A stretch of 64,000 nucleotides of DNA from the NCBI RefSeq assembly GCF_012641095.1, contig NZ_JAAVSC010000001.1, positions 1-64,000 on the forward strand, written 5' to 3'. This DNA is from Lactobacillus sp. HBUAS51381 (GTDB lineage Bacteria > Bacillota > Bacilli > Lactobacillales > Lactobacillaceae). Position 1 is the first letter of the stretch; every line of letters starts with the position of its first letter. Below are positions 7,524 to 15,830 of the stretch, one piece after another. Made by a program: the position numbers and the translations under genes. Under the pieces are notes generated by a model. It searched no databases. It had not been told where the DNA came from and worked only from the letters and a program-made list of their open reading frames with translations.

Positions 7524-8040
7524 GACGGCATCCCTTCTTTCAGCTCAAGTATACCAAATTTCTGCGAAATGGTCGGCCTCTAGGTTTCCGACCGACCCAA
7601 AAGGACCGACAGCGAACTGCCGGCCCTTTTTGGTCTTATATATGCTTTGTGAAGTCTGCCTTACCAGCCGCTTGCGGCTAAAATTGTTGGTATCAGCCAA
7701 GACTAACTTGAATCAAATTGGTTGTGTACCGCAGTGGCTTAGAGTAGCTGTAAGTGAGCCAAATTTGGGCTGGAACTTTGGAACGCTGACATGGTGGCTC
7801 CGACGACTTCTGTGTGGTTGATTAAAGTACGGTCGCGTAGCCGTAGGGGGCCAGGGATGAAGCCAGCCGTGAAAGCGAAGTTAGCTGGTGTTTTTCAGCC
7901 AGCTTACGTCACTGGACGCTCTTGGAGACTCGCGGTCTTTGCGTGGCTTCAAGGCGAGGCAAGAGACCGCTCTATGGCTCTTGCCGGTCCTCACAGCAGG
8001 CGTAATCCCTGGCAACCGTAGGCGAAGCTGACCATAACGG
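7524..8040. other. Intergenic stretch with hairpin and repeated RNA-like element
   Basis: It holds no convincing gene. A strong hairpin at 7598-7632 (AAAAGGACCGACAG / CTGCCGGCCCTTTTT) lies in the leader of the minus-strand gene at 7523. A truncated piece of the intergenic element (7744-7783) and a full copy (7837-8024) follow. Confidence 0.6.
7837..8024 (+). repeat. Intergenic three-hairpin element, copy A
   Basis: Outer arms GCCAGGGAT (7850-7858) and ATCCCTGGC (8005-8013) enclose three hairpins. The last, 7958-7985, has the stem GGCAAGAG/CTCTTGCC around ACCGCTCTATGG. The same architecture occurs at 12411-12591 (opposite strand), 12684-12869 and, truncated, at 26673-26793. The stems differ in sequence between copies but stay paired. 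A partial 5' arm of a further copy lies at 7744-7783. It sits downstream of opuCD, read antisense to it. Confidence 0.75.
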
Positions 8041-8703
8041 TTAGTTTTCCGAAGACGTCTTGGGGGTCAAGCGCTTTTCGATGAAGGAGAGCACCAAATC
8101 GGTGATGATCGCCATCAACGCCGTGGGCAGTGCCCCGGCCAAGATGATGGCACCCCCATTGGTTGCGTTGGTCCCGCGGACGATGATGTCGCCCAGACCG
8201 CCGGACCCGATGAAGGACCCAATAACGGTGATCCCAATCCCCAGAACCAGGGCGTTTCGAATTCCGGCGATAATCACGGATAGCGATAGCGGAATCCGAA
8301 TGGTCTTCATGATTTGAAAACGGGTCATCCCCATACCTTTACCGGCATCCAACACGTCTTGGTCCACACTCAGCATCCCCGTGTAGGTGTTCTTCACGAT
8401 GGGAAGTAGGGAATAGAGGAAGACAGTGGCGATGACGGTGTTTTGGCCTAGTCCCAAACCTAACATCAGGATGGACAGCATGGCCAGTGAGGGGATCGTT
8501 TGAATCACGTTGGCAATCCCGATGATGAGTGGGGAGAGCTTACGATTCTGTGAGATCCAGATCCCAATCGGAATCCCTACGATGGCCCCGAACAAGACAC
8601 CATAGATGGAAACGAGGAATGTCTGGTTAAATTGACTGAGGACGTACATCCCGTTATGTGAGAAGTAATACATTAACTGACTGAATAAGCCCATGTCTTT
8701 CAT
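8041..8703 (-). CDS. opuCD: Osmoprotectant ABC transporter permease OpuCD
   Basis: A 220-residue inner-membrane permease of the BetT/OpuC type (glycine betaine, carnitine, choline). About six helices carry the binding-protein-dependent transport motif near residues 130-165 (DAGKGMGMTRFQIMKTIRIPLS). It is the last gene of a four-gene operon with opuCA, opuCB and opuCC, 2 bp after the binding protein. The pair of permeases OpuCB and OpuCD form the heterodimeric pore; uptake is ATP-driven and protects against high osmolarity. No classical terminator follows; an intergenic repeat element does. Confidence 0.92.
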   Translation of the reverse strand: MKDMGLFSQLMYYFSHNGMYVLSQFNQTFLVSIYGVLFGAIVGIPIGIWISQNRKLSPLIIGIANVIQTIPSLAMLSILMLGLGLGQNTVIATVFLYSLLPIVKNTYTGMLSVDQDVLDAGKGMGMTRFQIMKTIRIPLSLSVIIAGIRNALVLGIGITVIGSFIGSGGLGDIIVRGTNATNGGAIILAGALPTALMAIITDLVLSFIEKRLTPKTSSEN

Positions 8704-8705
8704 GC

Positions 8706-9635
8706 CTAGTTCCCCCCTTCAAAGTAATGGTGTTGTTTCAGAAAGTCATTGGCCACGGTTTGTGGTTCTTCCAACTGGTCATCGACCTTGTAGTTTAGAT
8801 CTTGCATGGTCTTCAGTGAAATCTTGCCGACCAACCGGTTCAAGACGCCCTTGAGTTCAGGGTGCTTCTTCAAGATGGCATCGGTGGCGACGGGACTCCC
8901 ATCGTATGGTGGGAAGAAGTTCCGGTTATCCTTTAACAGGGTCAGATCGTAGCTTCCGACTCGGCCGTCGGTGGAGTAACCAAGGATGGCGTCCATCTTC
9001 CCGGCGGCTAGGGCATCGTAGAGTAAACCGACCTGCATCGGGTAGACCGTGCCAAAGCTAAAGCCGTAGTCCTTTTGGAAGGCAGGATAGCCGTCACCCT
9101 GACGGTTTTGCCAGATTTGGTCAATCCCGACGCGCATGTTCGGTGCTAATTTCTTCAAATCGCTAACGGTCTTCAGGTGATGTTTCTTGGCGTAGCTCTT
9201 CTTGACCATCCAAGCGTAGGTATCGGCGAACCCGTAAGACTTAAAGTAAGTCATGTGGTACCGATCCTTGAATTCCTTGACGACGGTATTGTTCACCTTG
9301 GCCGGGTCCCGTTCGAATTTTTCGTTCAGAATCGTGGTCAGGTCGGTCCCGTTGAACCGAATCGATGAAATGTCAGCGTTGTCGTTCTTTAAGGCGTTAA
9401 AGCTGACATTTCCGGAACCGAGGTTATTCACAATGGTAGAGTCGAGGTCGGTGTAGTGGCTGATCATGCCTTGAATCATGTAGGCCATGATCTGCTGCTC
9501 GGTGGTGTTTTGTGAAGCGATCCGGACAGTGTTGTTGCCAGACCCACTCAGACCGGGTAGACTACAGCCCCCGAGGGGTAAGAGTACGATGACTAACAGA
9601 AGTCCGGCTAGCCATTGACGTAAATGTTTTCGCAT
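8706..9635 (-). CDS. opuCC: Osmoprotectant-binding lipoprotein OpuCC
   Basis: A 309-residue periplasmic-type binding protein anchored as a lipoprotein. The N-terminal signal ends in the lipobox LGGC (Cys at about residue 24). The mature protein has the OpuAC-like two-lobed fold, with conserved segments IASQNTTEQQIMAYM near the start and SYDLTLLKDNRNFFPPY near residue 230. It captures quaternary-ammonium osmolytes outside the membrane and hands them to OpuCB/OpuCD. It lies between the two permease genes, the order seen in Gram-positive opuC operons. Confidence 0.92.
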   Translation of the reverse strand: MRKHLRQWLAGLLLVIVLLPLGGCSLPGLSGSGNNTVRIASQNTTEQQIMAYMIQGMISHYTDLDSTIVNNLGSGNVSFNALKNDNADISSIRFNGTDLTTILNEKFERDPAKVNNTVVKEFKDRYHMTYFKSYGFADTYAWMVKKSYAKKHHLKTVSDLKKLAPNMRVGIDQIWQNRQGDGYPAFQKDYGFSFGTVYPMQVGLLYDALAAGKMDAILGYSTDGRVGSYDLTLLKDNRNFFPPYDGSPVATDAILKKHPELKGVLNRLVGKISLKTMQDLNYKVDDQLEEPQTVANDFLKQHHYFEGGN

Positions 9636-9645
9636 GACGGACCTC

Positions 9646-10272
9646 CTATCGTAATTGCCGTGGTGTCACGGTGTTTTCTAATTTACCTAACAAATAATCG
9701 ACGACTAGGGCCAGTAAAATAACGGGAATCGAGCCACCCAAAATTAAGTCGGAGCGGTAGAGGTTCAAGCCGTTAAAAATAAAGTCACCCAAACCACCGG
9801 CACCAATGTAGGACGCCAGTGTGGCCCACGCGATAACGTAGGTCGCCGACAGTCGAATTCCGGACATGATGACCGGGGCGGCTAGCGGAATTTCGGCGCG
9901 CATCATGGATTGCCACCAGGTCATCCCCATCCCCTTAGCCGCATCACGCACTGTGGGGGAGACGCCCTCCATGCCAAGATAGGTGTTTCGTAGGATGGGC
10001 AGGAGTGAGTAGATGAACAGCGCCACAATGGCTGGTGTCGACCCAATCCCAAAGATCGGAATCATCATGGCCAGTAATGCCATGGCGGGGATGGTTTGCA
10101 GAACCCCGGCTAACGTGATGATGGCATTGGCGCCGCGTTTCATCCGCGTCAAAAGGATACCTAAAGGTACCGCCACAATGATCCCTAAGAGCAGGGCGGC
10201 CGCAGAAATATAGAGATGTTGGCCGGTCTTATCGATCAGCTGCATCCCGTAAACTTGTAAGAAGTGAATCAT
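9646..10272 (-). CDS. opuCB: Osmoprotectant ABC transporter permease OpuCB
   Basis: A 208-residue permease with about five or six helices and the coupling-helix region [20 protein letters not shown], paralogous to the equivalent segment of OpuCD. It overlaps the end of opuCA by 4 bp (ATGA), so translation is coupled. It forms the transport channel with OpuCD. Confidence 0.92.
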   Translation of the reverse strand: MIHFLQVYGMQLIDKTGQHLYISAAALLLGIIVAVPLGILLTRMKRGANAIITLAGVLQTIPAMALLAMMIPIFGIGSTPAIVALFIYSLLPILRNTYLGMEGVSPTVRDAAKGMGMTWWQSMMRAEIPLAAPVIMSGIRLSATYVIAWATLASYIGAGGLGDFIFNGLNLYRSDLILGGSIPVILLALVVDYLLGKLENTVTPRQLR

Positions 10273-11474
10273 TGTGGTGATTCGCCCCCTTCATGAGTGG
10301 CGGCAGCGTGAATGTCCGCGTTGATTGGCGATGCTGGTTCTTCGTCGCTGGCCGGTGCGCCACGCAAGGCATCGTAAACAATGTCAACCAATGCGGTTCT
10401 CGTGACGATACCAACCAAGTGTTTCTTGGCATCGACAACGGGAACGTTTTTAACCCCCTGTTTTAGAATCCGGTCAACGGTATCCCCAATGAGGGCGTTG
10501 GCCTGAACGTAGAAGACCTCATGGTTGGTGAACCGGCTGACTGGCGTCGTGGCATCGGTGATTCGGTTAATGTCGTCTAAATCAACGTAGCCTTGGAGCA
10601 CACCGTCCGCGTCCGTGACCAGCAGCGTATCAACCCGCCGGTCATGCATCAGGTCAATGGCGTCATCCAGCGTCTTATCGGGCGTGATGGCGGCTGGGTT
10701 CTTCAACATGATCTGACTAACGGAAAGAATGTTGGGTTGGGCTCTGATCAGCCGTTCCTCACCGATTAAGTTGGTGACGAATTCGTTGGCCGGGTGCCGG
10801 AGAATATTTTCGGGAGTGTCGACCTGAACCTGTTTGCCGTGACTCATGATGACCACGCGCGTCGAGAGGTGGAGGGCTTCATCCATATCATGGGTGACGA
10901 AGATAAAGGTCTTGCCCAGATCCTCTTGTAAATGTTTAACCAAGTCCTGGAGCGATTCCCGGGTGATGGGGTCCAACGCCCCAAAGGGTTCATCCATCAG
11001 AATGATTTCTTGATCGGCAGCGAGGGCCCGAACGACCCCGATCCGCTGCTGCTGCCCACCCGAGAGTTCACCGGGGTAACGTTTCAGCATTTCTTCTGGC
11101 AATTGCGCCAAGTTGATCATTTTTTTAGCCTGTTCCGCCCGTTTTTCTTTGGACCAGCCGAGCAGCTTCGGCACGATTTCAATATTTTCTTGGATCGTCA
11201 TATGCGGCATTAGCCCGATATTTTGAATCACGTAGCCAATGGAACGCCGGAGCTTGACGGGGTCCATCTTGGAAATATCCTTGCCATCAATCTTGATGGT
11301 TCCTGAAGTCTGGTGCAACATGCGATTGATCATCCGCATCGTCGTCGTTTTACCCGAGCCAGACGTTCCGATGAAGGAAATAAATTCTCCGCGGTCGACT
11401 TCTAAGTTGAAATCGTCAACGGCGACTTTACCATTAGGATATTCTTTACGTAGATGTTCCATTGAAAGTAGCAT
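10269..11474 (-). CDS. opuCA: Osmoprotectant ABC transporter ATPase with tandem CBS domains, OpuCA
   Basis: A 401-residue ATPase. The Walker A motif is GTSGSGKTT (about 36-44), the signature LSGGQQQR (about 137-144), and Walker [13 protein letters not shown] (about 156-167). Two CBS motifs lie at about 255-375; in this family they sense ionic strength and gate uptake. The C-terminal tail is acidic and His-containing. It is the first gene of the operon, preceded by AGGAGG and a recognisable promoter at 11622-11650. Confidence 0.93.
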   Translation of the reverse strand: MLLSMEHLRKEYPNGKVAVDDFNLEVDRGEFISFIGTSGSGKTTTMRMINRMLHQTSGTIKIDGKDISKMDPVKLRRSIGYVIQNIGLMPHMTIQENIEIVPKLLGWSKEKRAEQAKKMINLAQLPEEMLKRYPGELSGGQQQRIGVVRALAADQEIILMDEPFGALDPITRESLQDLVKHLQEDLGKTFIFVTHDMDEALHLSTRVVIMSHGKQVQVDTPENILRHPANEFVTNLIGEERLIRAQPNILSVSQIMLKNPAAITPDKTLDDAIDLMHDRRVDTLLVTDADGVLQGYVDLDDINRITDATTPVSRFTNHEVFYVQANALIGDTVDRILKQGVKNVPVVDAKKHLVGIVTRTALVDIVYDALRGAPASDEEPASPINADIHAAATHEGGESPQ

Positions 11475-11621
11475 AGATTGACCTCCTGTGTAATGATGTC
11501 ACACTTCTGGAAAAACGCCAGAAATATAAAAGAACGATCGGCATGCCAAATTGGCACACGTGACGTGAAGCAACTTGGATTCCGGTCGTATTTGGTTAGG
11601 TGAGCACTTATGAATAATGTT

Positions 11622-11650
11622 ATTGTACACGAGTCTCATGAGTTTTCCAA
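11622..11650 (-). promoter_or_regulatory. opuC operon promoter
   Basis: On the minus strand, TTGGAA (11650-11645), a 17-bp spacer, then TACAAT (11627-11622), about 150 bp before the opuCA start. Confidence 0.65.
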
Positions 11651-11687
11651 AAGAAAACCGTTGCCAGTGTTGATAATGTCCAGGTGT

Positions 11688-11742
11688 GAAACAGCTTACC
11701 GCCCCGTTAAAACACCGGTTTAGCGCTGTTTGCCTTTTTTTC
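11688..11742 (+). terminator. Terminator-like hairpin in a leader region
   Basis: GAAACAGC pairs with GCTGTTT around an inner CCG/CGG stem; after GCC there are seven T. No coding sequence precedes it on this strand. Confidence 0.55.
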
Positions 11743-11879
11743 GGCCCTCCACCAATTAAAGCATAACATACCTAAAGTAGTTTTTGATAAGAAACGGCTT
11801 ATTGATAGAGGAGAAAAGGGAACAATCGCAGCTCATTTTTTTGGTAAAAAGGGCTTGCCTTCGACCTACTCTAACCTCG

Positions 11880-11894
11880 TATAATCTAGATTAT
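11880..11894 (+). promoter_or_regulatory. -10 box overlapped by a perfect 14-bp palindrome
   Basis: TATAAT at 11880-11885 is overlapped by ATAATCTAGATTAT (11881-11894), a likely repressor site. A -35-like TTGCCT lies 19 bp upstream, longer than ideal. Confidence 0.5.
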
Positions 11895-11921
11895 CAGTTA
11901 AAGTGAAAGGGAGTTACGAAC

Positions 11922-12395
11922 TTGAAAAAAATCCTAGTTGCCGGTCCATTAGACCTGACCAGTCAGGCGTTTGTCCGCCAACTTCATGATAATCCAACGC
12001 TCAGTTTAACGGTTTATACCCCTAGTGAAGTGGCGTTGCCTGCAGGCGTTGTTGGTTTCACGGGAGAAACGATGGACGAAGGCGGCCTGAGTGCCGCCAT
12101 GCTGGACCAAGACTTGGTCATCGCCTTGGCCCCCACCATTCACCTGACCGAAATCGTCAAGACGATTGTGACGGCGGCCCAAGCCGTGGCCGTTCCCCAG
12201 GTGATGGTGAGCCGTACCGATGATATCGATGACTTGCCAAGAGAGGTGCGGGCGGCCCGCCAATTATTGTTGGTAGCGGGGATGACCACAGATCTGGTCG
12301 AAGGCTTCGGCAGTCTCAGCGCGCTCCTCGGCCTCGACGTGGTGCCAACACCGATGGCGGTCGATCCCCTATTCGACGCCCGCTTCGCTGGTTAA
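11922..12395 (+). CDS. NAD(P)-binding Rossmann-fold protein (NmrA-like), short
   Basis: A 157-residue protein starting MKKILVAGPLDL, a Rossmann beta-alpha opening, though the usual GxxGxxG is reduced to GPLDLTS. The pattern continues through VVGFTGETMD (an acidic residue after the second strand region) and PQVMVSRTDDI. It lacks the substrate domain of full NmrA/SDR proteins and stops just before an intergenic repeat element. It may be a short stand-alone form or a gene shortened by insertion of the element. It uses a TTG start after GAAAGGGAGTTACGAAC. Function unknown. Confidence 0.6.
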   Translation: MKKILVAGPLDLTSQAFVRQLHDNPTLSLTVYTPSEVALPAGVVGFTGETMDEGGLSAAMLDQDLVIALAPTIHLTEIVKTIVTAAQAVAVPQVMVSRTDDIDDLPREVRAARQLLLVAGMTTDLVEGFGSLSALLGLDVVPTPMAVDPLFDARFAG

Positions 12396-12410
12396 TGCCA
12401 GTTTAAAATT

Positions 12411-12591
12411 CGCCTCCGGCTGCCAGGGATTCTGCCTGCTGTGGGACCGGTAAAAGCCACAGTGCGGTCTTTTACCTCGGTTTGGAGCCGTAGACCACGT
12501 CTCCAAACACGTCCAGTGACGTAACCTGACTCAGAAACGTCAGCTAACGTCACGCGCACGGCCGGCGTCATTCCTGGCCTCCTGCGGCTAC
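12411..12591 (-). repeat. Intergenic three-hairpin element, copy B
   Basis: Read on the minus strand it aligns with copy A along its length. Outer segments GGCCAGGAATGA and GAATCCCTGGC match A. Hairpin 2 has the stem TTTGGAG/CTCCAAA. Hairpin 3 (12449-12476) has the stem GGTAAAAG/CTTTTACC around ACCGCACTGTGG. Confidence 0.75.
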
Positions 12592-12683
12592 AAATGAATG
12601 GTAACTGGGGAAAGCGTTGGGTCAATCATCTGGTTGTCACGCCAATGACAACTGGCATGGATGTGGGTGGTCAACGCGCTGTC

Positions 12684-12869
12684 GTAGCCGTGAGAGAGCC
12701 AAATCTGGGCTCAGCCGGGGCATTCATGGCTGGCGGTCTGCCAGTCGTGAATGGGCGACTTGAAAACGCCGGTGTGTGGCGGTTTCAAGCGAGGGACAAG
12801 ACCGCTCTATGGCTTGTCCCGTCCTTCTCCAGCGTTCCAGCCCAGACTTTGGCGAACGGTAAGGCGACC
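12684..12869 (+). repeat. Intergenic three-hairpin element, copy C
   Basis: Outer arms GCCAAATCTGGGCT (12698-12711) and AGCCCAGACTTTGGC (12839-12853). Hairpin 1 pairs about CATTCATG..CTGGC with GCCAG..GTGAATG. Hairpin 2 is based on CTTGAAA/TTTCAAG. Hairpin 3 (12793-12820) has the perfect stem GGGACAAG/CTTGTCCC around ACCGCTCTATGG. Confidence 0.75.
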
Positions 12870-12890
12870 AGCCTAGTCCGTGTTGCCCAA

Positions 12891-14123
12891 CTACTCAGCC
12901 GTTGGCGATGGCTGATGACGGATCTCGGGGGCAAACCACCAGAGCAGCGCGAGGTTGATGAGCATGAGGAGTGCCGTTGAGAAGAAGACGGCGTTGTAAT
13001 TGAAGATCCCAGCCAACCACCCCCCCAGCAAGGCCCCCAGCATGTTACCGATCGATTGAAACGATTGGTTCCAGCTGAAGACGGTTGAGGTCAGCGTAAC
13101 CGGCGTGTTTTTCGTCAGCAACGTCTGAATCTCGGGGAATAACGCCCCGTCGGAGATGCCGATCATGAAGCGTAGAATCCCCAACATCCAAACACTGGTG
13201 ACGAAACCTTGTGGGAAGTACATGATGGTGGCGAAGATGTAGCCGAAGAGAAGCACGCGTCCCGAGCCATGATGATCACCGTAGCGGCCCAGTCGTGGCG
13301 CCGCAATAATATTGGAAATTCCAGGAAGCGCGGCCAGAATTCCGGCGACCACGGTAATCGGGCCCACGTTGTGCATGAGCTCTTTGACGTACAGGCTGAT
13401 GATCGGTGAGATCGATGTATTGCCGAATTGCACGAACATGGTTGAGCACAATAGAATAATGATTAATTTTAAATTGGGAACGGCTGCCAGCCGGTTAGGC
13501 CGTTTGACCGCTTTTGATTGCCGGGGAACCGGTTTGAAGTTCTCCTTGACCAGCACCCAGCTGAGCACAAACGTAATCAGAAGCAGGCTGGCGGTCACGA
13601 AGAAGGTCATACGGATGGAAAAGATCTGGGCCAAGACCCCACCGATGATCGGACCGAGCAGATTGCCGCTGGTTCCGCCGGTCGTGAGGGTACCCAGCGC
13701 CGCCCCAGAATATTTCCGCGGTGTCTGGGCCGCAATCAGGGCCTGCGCGTTGGGAATGTAGCCGGCGAAGACCCCTTGTAAGGAGCGCAGGGCGACCAGC
13801 TGCCAGACGTTGGTGGCGAGCCCCATGAGGCCCATCGCCACGGCGATCCCCAACGAGGTACGCAGGAGCATGAGCTTGCGGCCCTTGCGATCGGCGACCA
13901 TGCCCCACAACGGCGCGGCGATGGCGCCAACAAAAAAATCAGCGGCATAGACTAAGCCACTGTACATGGTCACTTGCGCCTTGGTATAGTTCCCCAAACC
14001 ACTCACATATAACGATAGGAAGGGCATGATCTCGCTAAACGCCATGCCCACGATAAACGAACAGAACCACAGAATGTGGAGGTTCCGCCGCCAGAGTGTG
14101 TTATCCTCCTCGGCTTCATCCAC
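12891..14123 (-). CDS. MFS multidrug exporter (DHA1 type), paralog 1
   Basis: A 410-residue, 12-helix transporter. Motif A is GMVADRKGRKLMLL (about residues 74-87), with a motif C-like GNLLGPIIGG in helix 5 (about 153-162). It is similar over its whole length to the next gene upstream (same N-terminus MDEAE, same RFMIGISDGALFPEIQ segment), so the two arose by tandem duplication. DHA1 members of this kind expel hydrophobic drugs using the proton gradient. A strong hairpin separates the paralogs, and an intergenic repeat follows the stop. Confidence 0.85.
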   Translation of the reverse strand: MDEAEEDNTLWRRNLHILWFCSFIVGMAFSEIMPFLSLYVSGLGNYTKAQVTMYSGLVYAADFFVGAIAAPLWGMVADRKGRKLMLLRTSLGIAVAMGLMGLATNVWQLVALRSLQGVFAGYIPNAQALIAAQTPRKYSGAALGTLTTGGTSGNLLGPIIGGVLAQIFSIRMTFFVTASLLLITFVLSWVLVKENFKPVPRQSKAVKRPNRLAAVPNLKLIIILLCSTMFVQFGNTSISPIISLYVKELMHNVGPITVVAGILAALPGISNIIAAPRLGRYGDHHGSGRVLLFGYIFATIMYFPQGFVTSVWMLGILRFMIGISDGALFPEIQTLLTKNTPVTLTSTVFSWNQSFQSIGNMLGALLGGWLAGIFNYNAVFFSTALLMLINLALLWWFAPEIRHQPSPTAE

Positions 14124-14145
14124 GATGGGTCAACTCCTTAGCCAT

Positions 14146-14218
14146 AAAAAAATTGCTGATATTGTCATAAACATACCGCGCAAACCGCGAAACGTCAATG
14201 ATAATCAGCAATTTTTTT
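14146..14218. terminator. Long hairpin between the two MFS paralogs
   Basis: AAAAAATTGCTGAT pairs with ATCAGCAATTTTTT across an inner ATTGTCAT/AATGAT region. A- and T-runs on both sides make it bidirectional. It lies in the leader of paralog 1, so it may also attenuate read-through from paralog 2. Confidence 0.75.
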
Positions 14219-14272
14219 GCGCTCGCACGAGTCAACCGGAAGACCCAGTTGGGCTGCGGGCAATCGATGAGG

Positions 14273-15508
14273 TTAGTCGTTGGCAACCTGAATCTGTGGC
14301 TTCCGAATTTCTGGAATCAGCCACCAGACCAGCGCCAGGTTGATCAGCATGAGCAGTGCCGTGGAGATGAAGACGGCGTTGTAGTTAAAGATTCCGGCGA
14401 TCCAACCACCGAGTAACGATCCCAACATGTTGCCAATCGACTGGAAGGATTGGTTCCAACTGAAGACGGTTGAGGTCAGTTCAACCGGGGAATTCTTGGT
14501 CAGGAGCGTCTGAATTTCGGGGAAGAGGGCGCCATCGGAAATACCGATCATGAACCGTAAAATCCCGAGCATCCACACGCTGGTGACAAAGCCTTGGGGC
14601 AGATACATGACGGTGGCGAAGATGTAACCAAAGAGGAGGACCTTTCCGGAACCGTGGTGGTCACCGTAACGGCCTAAGCGTGGCGCCGCAATAATGTTGG
14701 AGACCCCGGGAAGCGCGGCGATAATGCCGGCAACCACGGTGATGGGGCCTACGTTGTGCATCAATTCCTTCACGTACAGACTGATGATGGGAGAAATTGA
14801 GATATTACCGAATTGAACAATCAACGTGGAGCACAAGAGGACCAGAATTAATTTGGGATTTGGAAATGCGGCCAACGGATTGTGGCTACGTTTAACACCG
14901 GGCTGATGAACGACCGGCTTAAACTGTTCTTCGACGAAGATCCAACTCAAGAAGAAGGTCAGTAGCAACAGGCCCGCCGTGATGAAGAAGGTAAAGCGGA
15001 TCGTGAAGACCTGCGCGAGCACCCCGCCGATGACGGGTCCCAGCAACATCCCGCTGGTGACACCGGTCATAAGGGTACTGAGCGAGGCACCGGAATGTTT
15101 ACGCGGCGTCTGCGAGGCAACTAGGGCCTGGGCGTTTGAAATAAAGCCTGCGAACACCCCTTGTAGGGCCCGCAACGCGACCAATTGCCAGACGCTGGTC
15201 GCAAAGCCCATCAGGCCCATTGCCACGGCCATCCCCAGTGAGGAACGGAGTAACATGAGCTTACGGCCCTTGCGATCGGCGACCATGCCCCAGAGTGGGG
15301 AAGCAATCGCGCTGACGAAGAAGTCCGCGGCGTAGACGAGTCCACTATACATGGTGACCTGTGACTTGGTGTAATTCCCTAAACTACTAATATATAACGA
15401 TAAAAACGGCATGATTTCACTGAATGCCATGCCGGCAACGAACGTACAGAACCAGAGAACATGGAGATTACGACGCCACGGTCCCCGTTCTCTTTCGGCT
15501 TCGTCCAA
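14273..15508 (-). CDS. MFS multidrug exporter (DHA1 type), paralog 2
   Basis: A 411-residue, 12-helix transporter with motif A GMVADRKGRKLMLL and helix-5 segment GMLLGPVIGG. It is nearly identical to the neighbouring paralog in helices 1-4 and the C-terminal half, diverging mainly in the central cytoplasmic loop (EEQFKPVVHQPGVKRS versus KENFKPVPRQSKAVKR) and at the C-terminus. Its leader contains the inverted repeat GATTGGT (15537-15543) / ACCAATC (15566-15572), a possible operator or hairpin. Substrate unknown. Confidence 0.85.
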   Translation of the reverse strand: MDEAERERGPWRRNLHVLWFCTFVAGMAFSEIMPFLSLYISSLGNYTKSQVTMYSGLVYAADFFVSAIASPLWGMVADRKGRKLMLLRSSLGMAVAMGLMGFATSVWQLVALRALQGVFAGFISNAQALVASQTPRKHSGASLSTLMTGVTSGMLLGPVIGGVLAQVFTIRFTFFITAGLLLLTFFLSWIFVEEQFKPVVHQPGVKRSHNPLAAFPNPKLILVLLCSTLIVQFGNISISPIISLYVKELMHNVGPITVVAGIIAALPGVSNIIAAPRLGRYGDHHGSGKVLLFGYIFATVMYLPQGFVTSVWMLGILRFMIGISDGALFPEIQTLLTKNSPVELTSTVFSWNQSFQSIGNMLGSLLGGWIAGIFNYNAVFISTALLMLINLALVWWLIPEIRKPQIQVAND

Positions 15509-15785
15509 AGTGAGTCAACTCCTTAGGGTCTAGATTGATTGGTGAGATTACCCAAAGTAACGCAAACCAATCGACATTAAATTCTTAGTTGCAACCCCAC
15601 TAAGATACCCTCATAACGGCGAAAGGTCAACGGAGGCGACTTATTTGTATGCGCTCGCAATCGTTTAACACCGTCCCTCATCGTCATTTTTTTAATATTT
15701 CTAATAGATTTGTCAGTCGGCCAAAACGCACCCACCGTACGCTATATAGAGGCGGGTTAGCTATAGTTGCTTGGAGACGCAAATA
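15509..15785. other. Intergenic region upstream of MFS paralog 2
   Basis: No gene seen. It holds the GATTGGT/ACCAATC inverted repeat and an AT-rich stretch near 15685-15720 that may contain the minus-strand promoter. Confidence 0.4.
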
Positions 15786-15812
15786 GCCTGGGATGGTTGT
15801 CCCAGGCCGTTT
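15786..15812 (-). terminator. Hairpin after the DyP peroxidase gene
   Basis: GCCTGGGA/TCCCAGGC with a 6-nt loop, 24 bp past the stop. The minus-strand T-run is weak (CTATTTG). Confidence 0.55.
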
Positions 15813-15830
15813 GCATACGCGTCTTCGAGC

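Larger units (their letters stand above)
11475..11921. other. Divergent intergenic region between opuC and the NmrA-like gene
   Basis: It contains the opuC promoter (minus), a plus-strand terminator-like hairpin (11688-11742) with no gene in front of it, and the promoter/operator of the gene at 11922. No ORF of note. The isolated hairpin could be an attenuator in the leader of the plus-strand gene or the end of an unrecognised short RNA. Confidence 0.5.
12396..12890. other. Intergenic stretch filled by two head-to-head repeat elements
   Basis: It contains copies B (minus) and C (plus) of the three-hairpin element, about 90 bp apart. Open frames here are incidental to the palindromic arms; no gene is supported. 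Confidence 0.65.

Noticed and set aside
12594-12980. Open frame of 128 codons over repeat element C
   Set aside because: It is made of palindromic arms of the element and overlaps the end of the MFS gene on the other strand; similar frames appear over the other copies.
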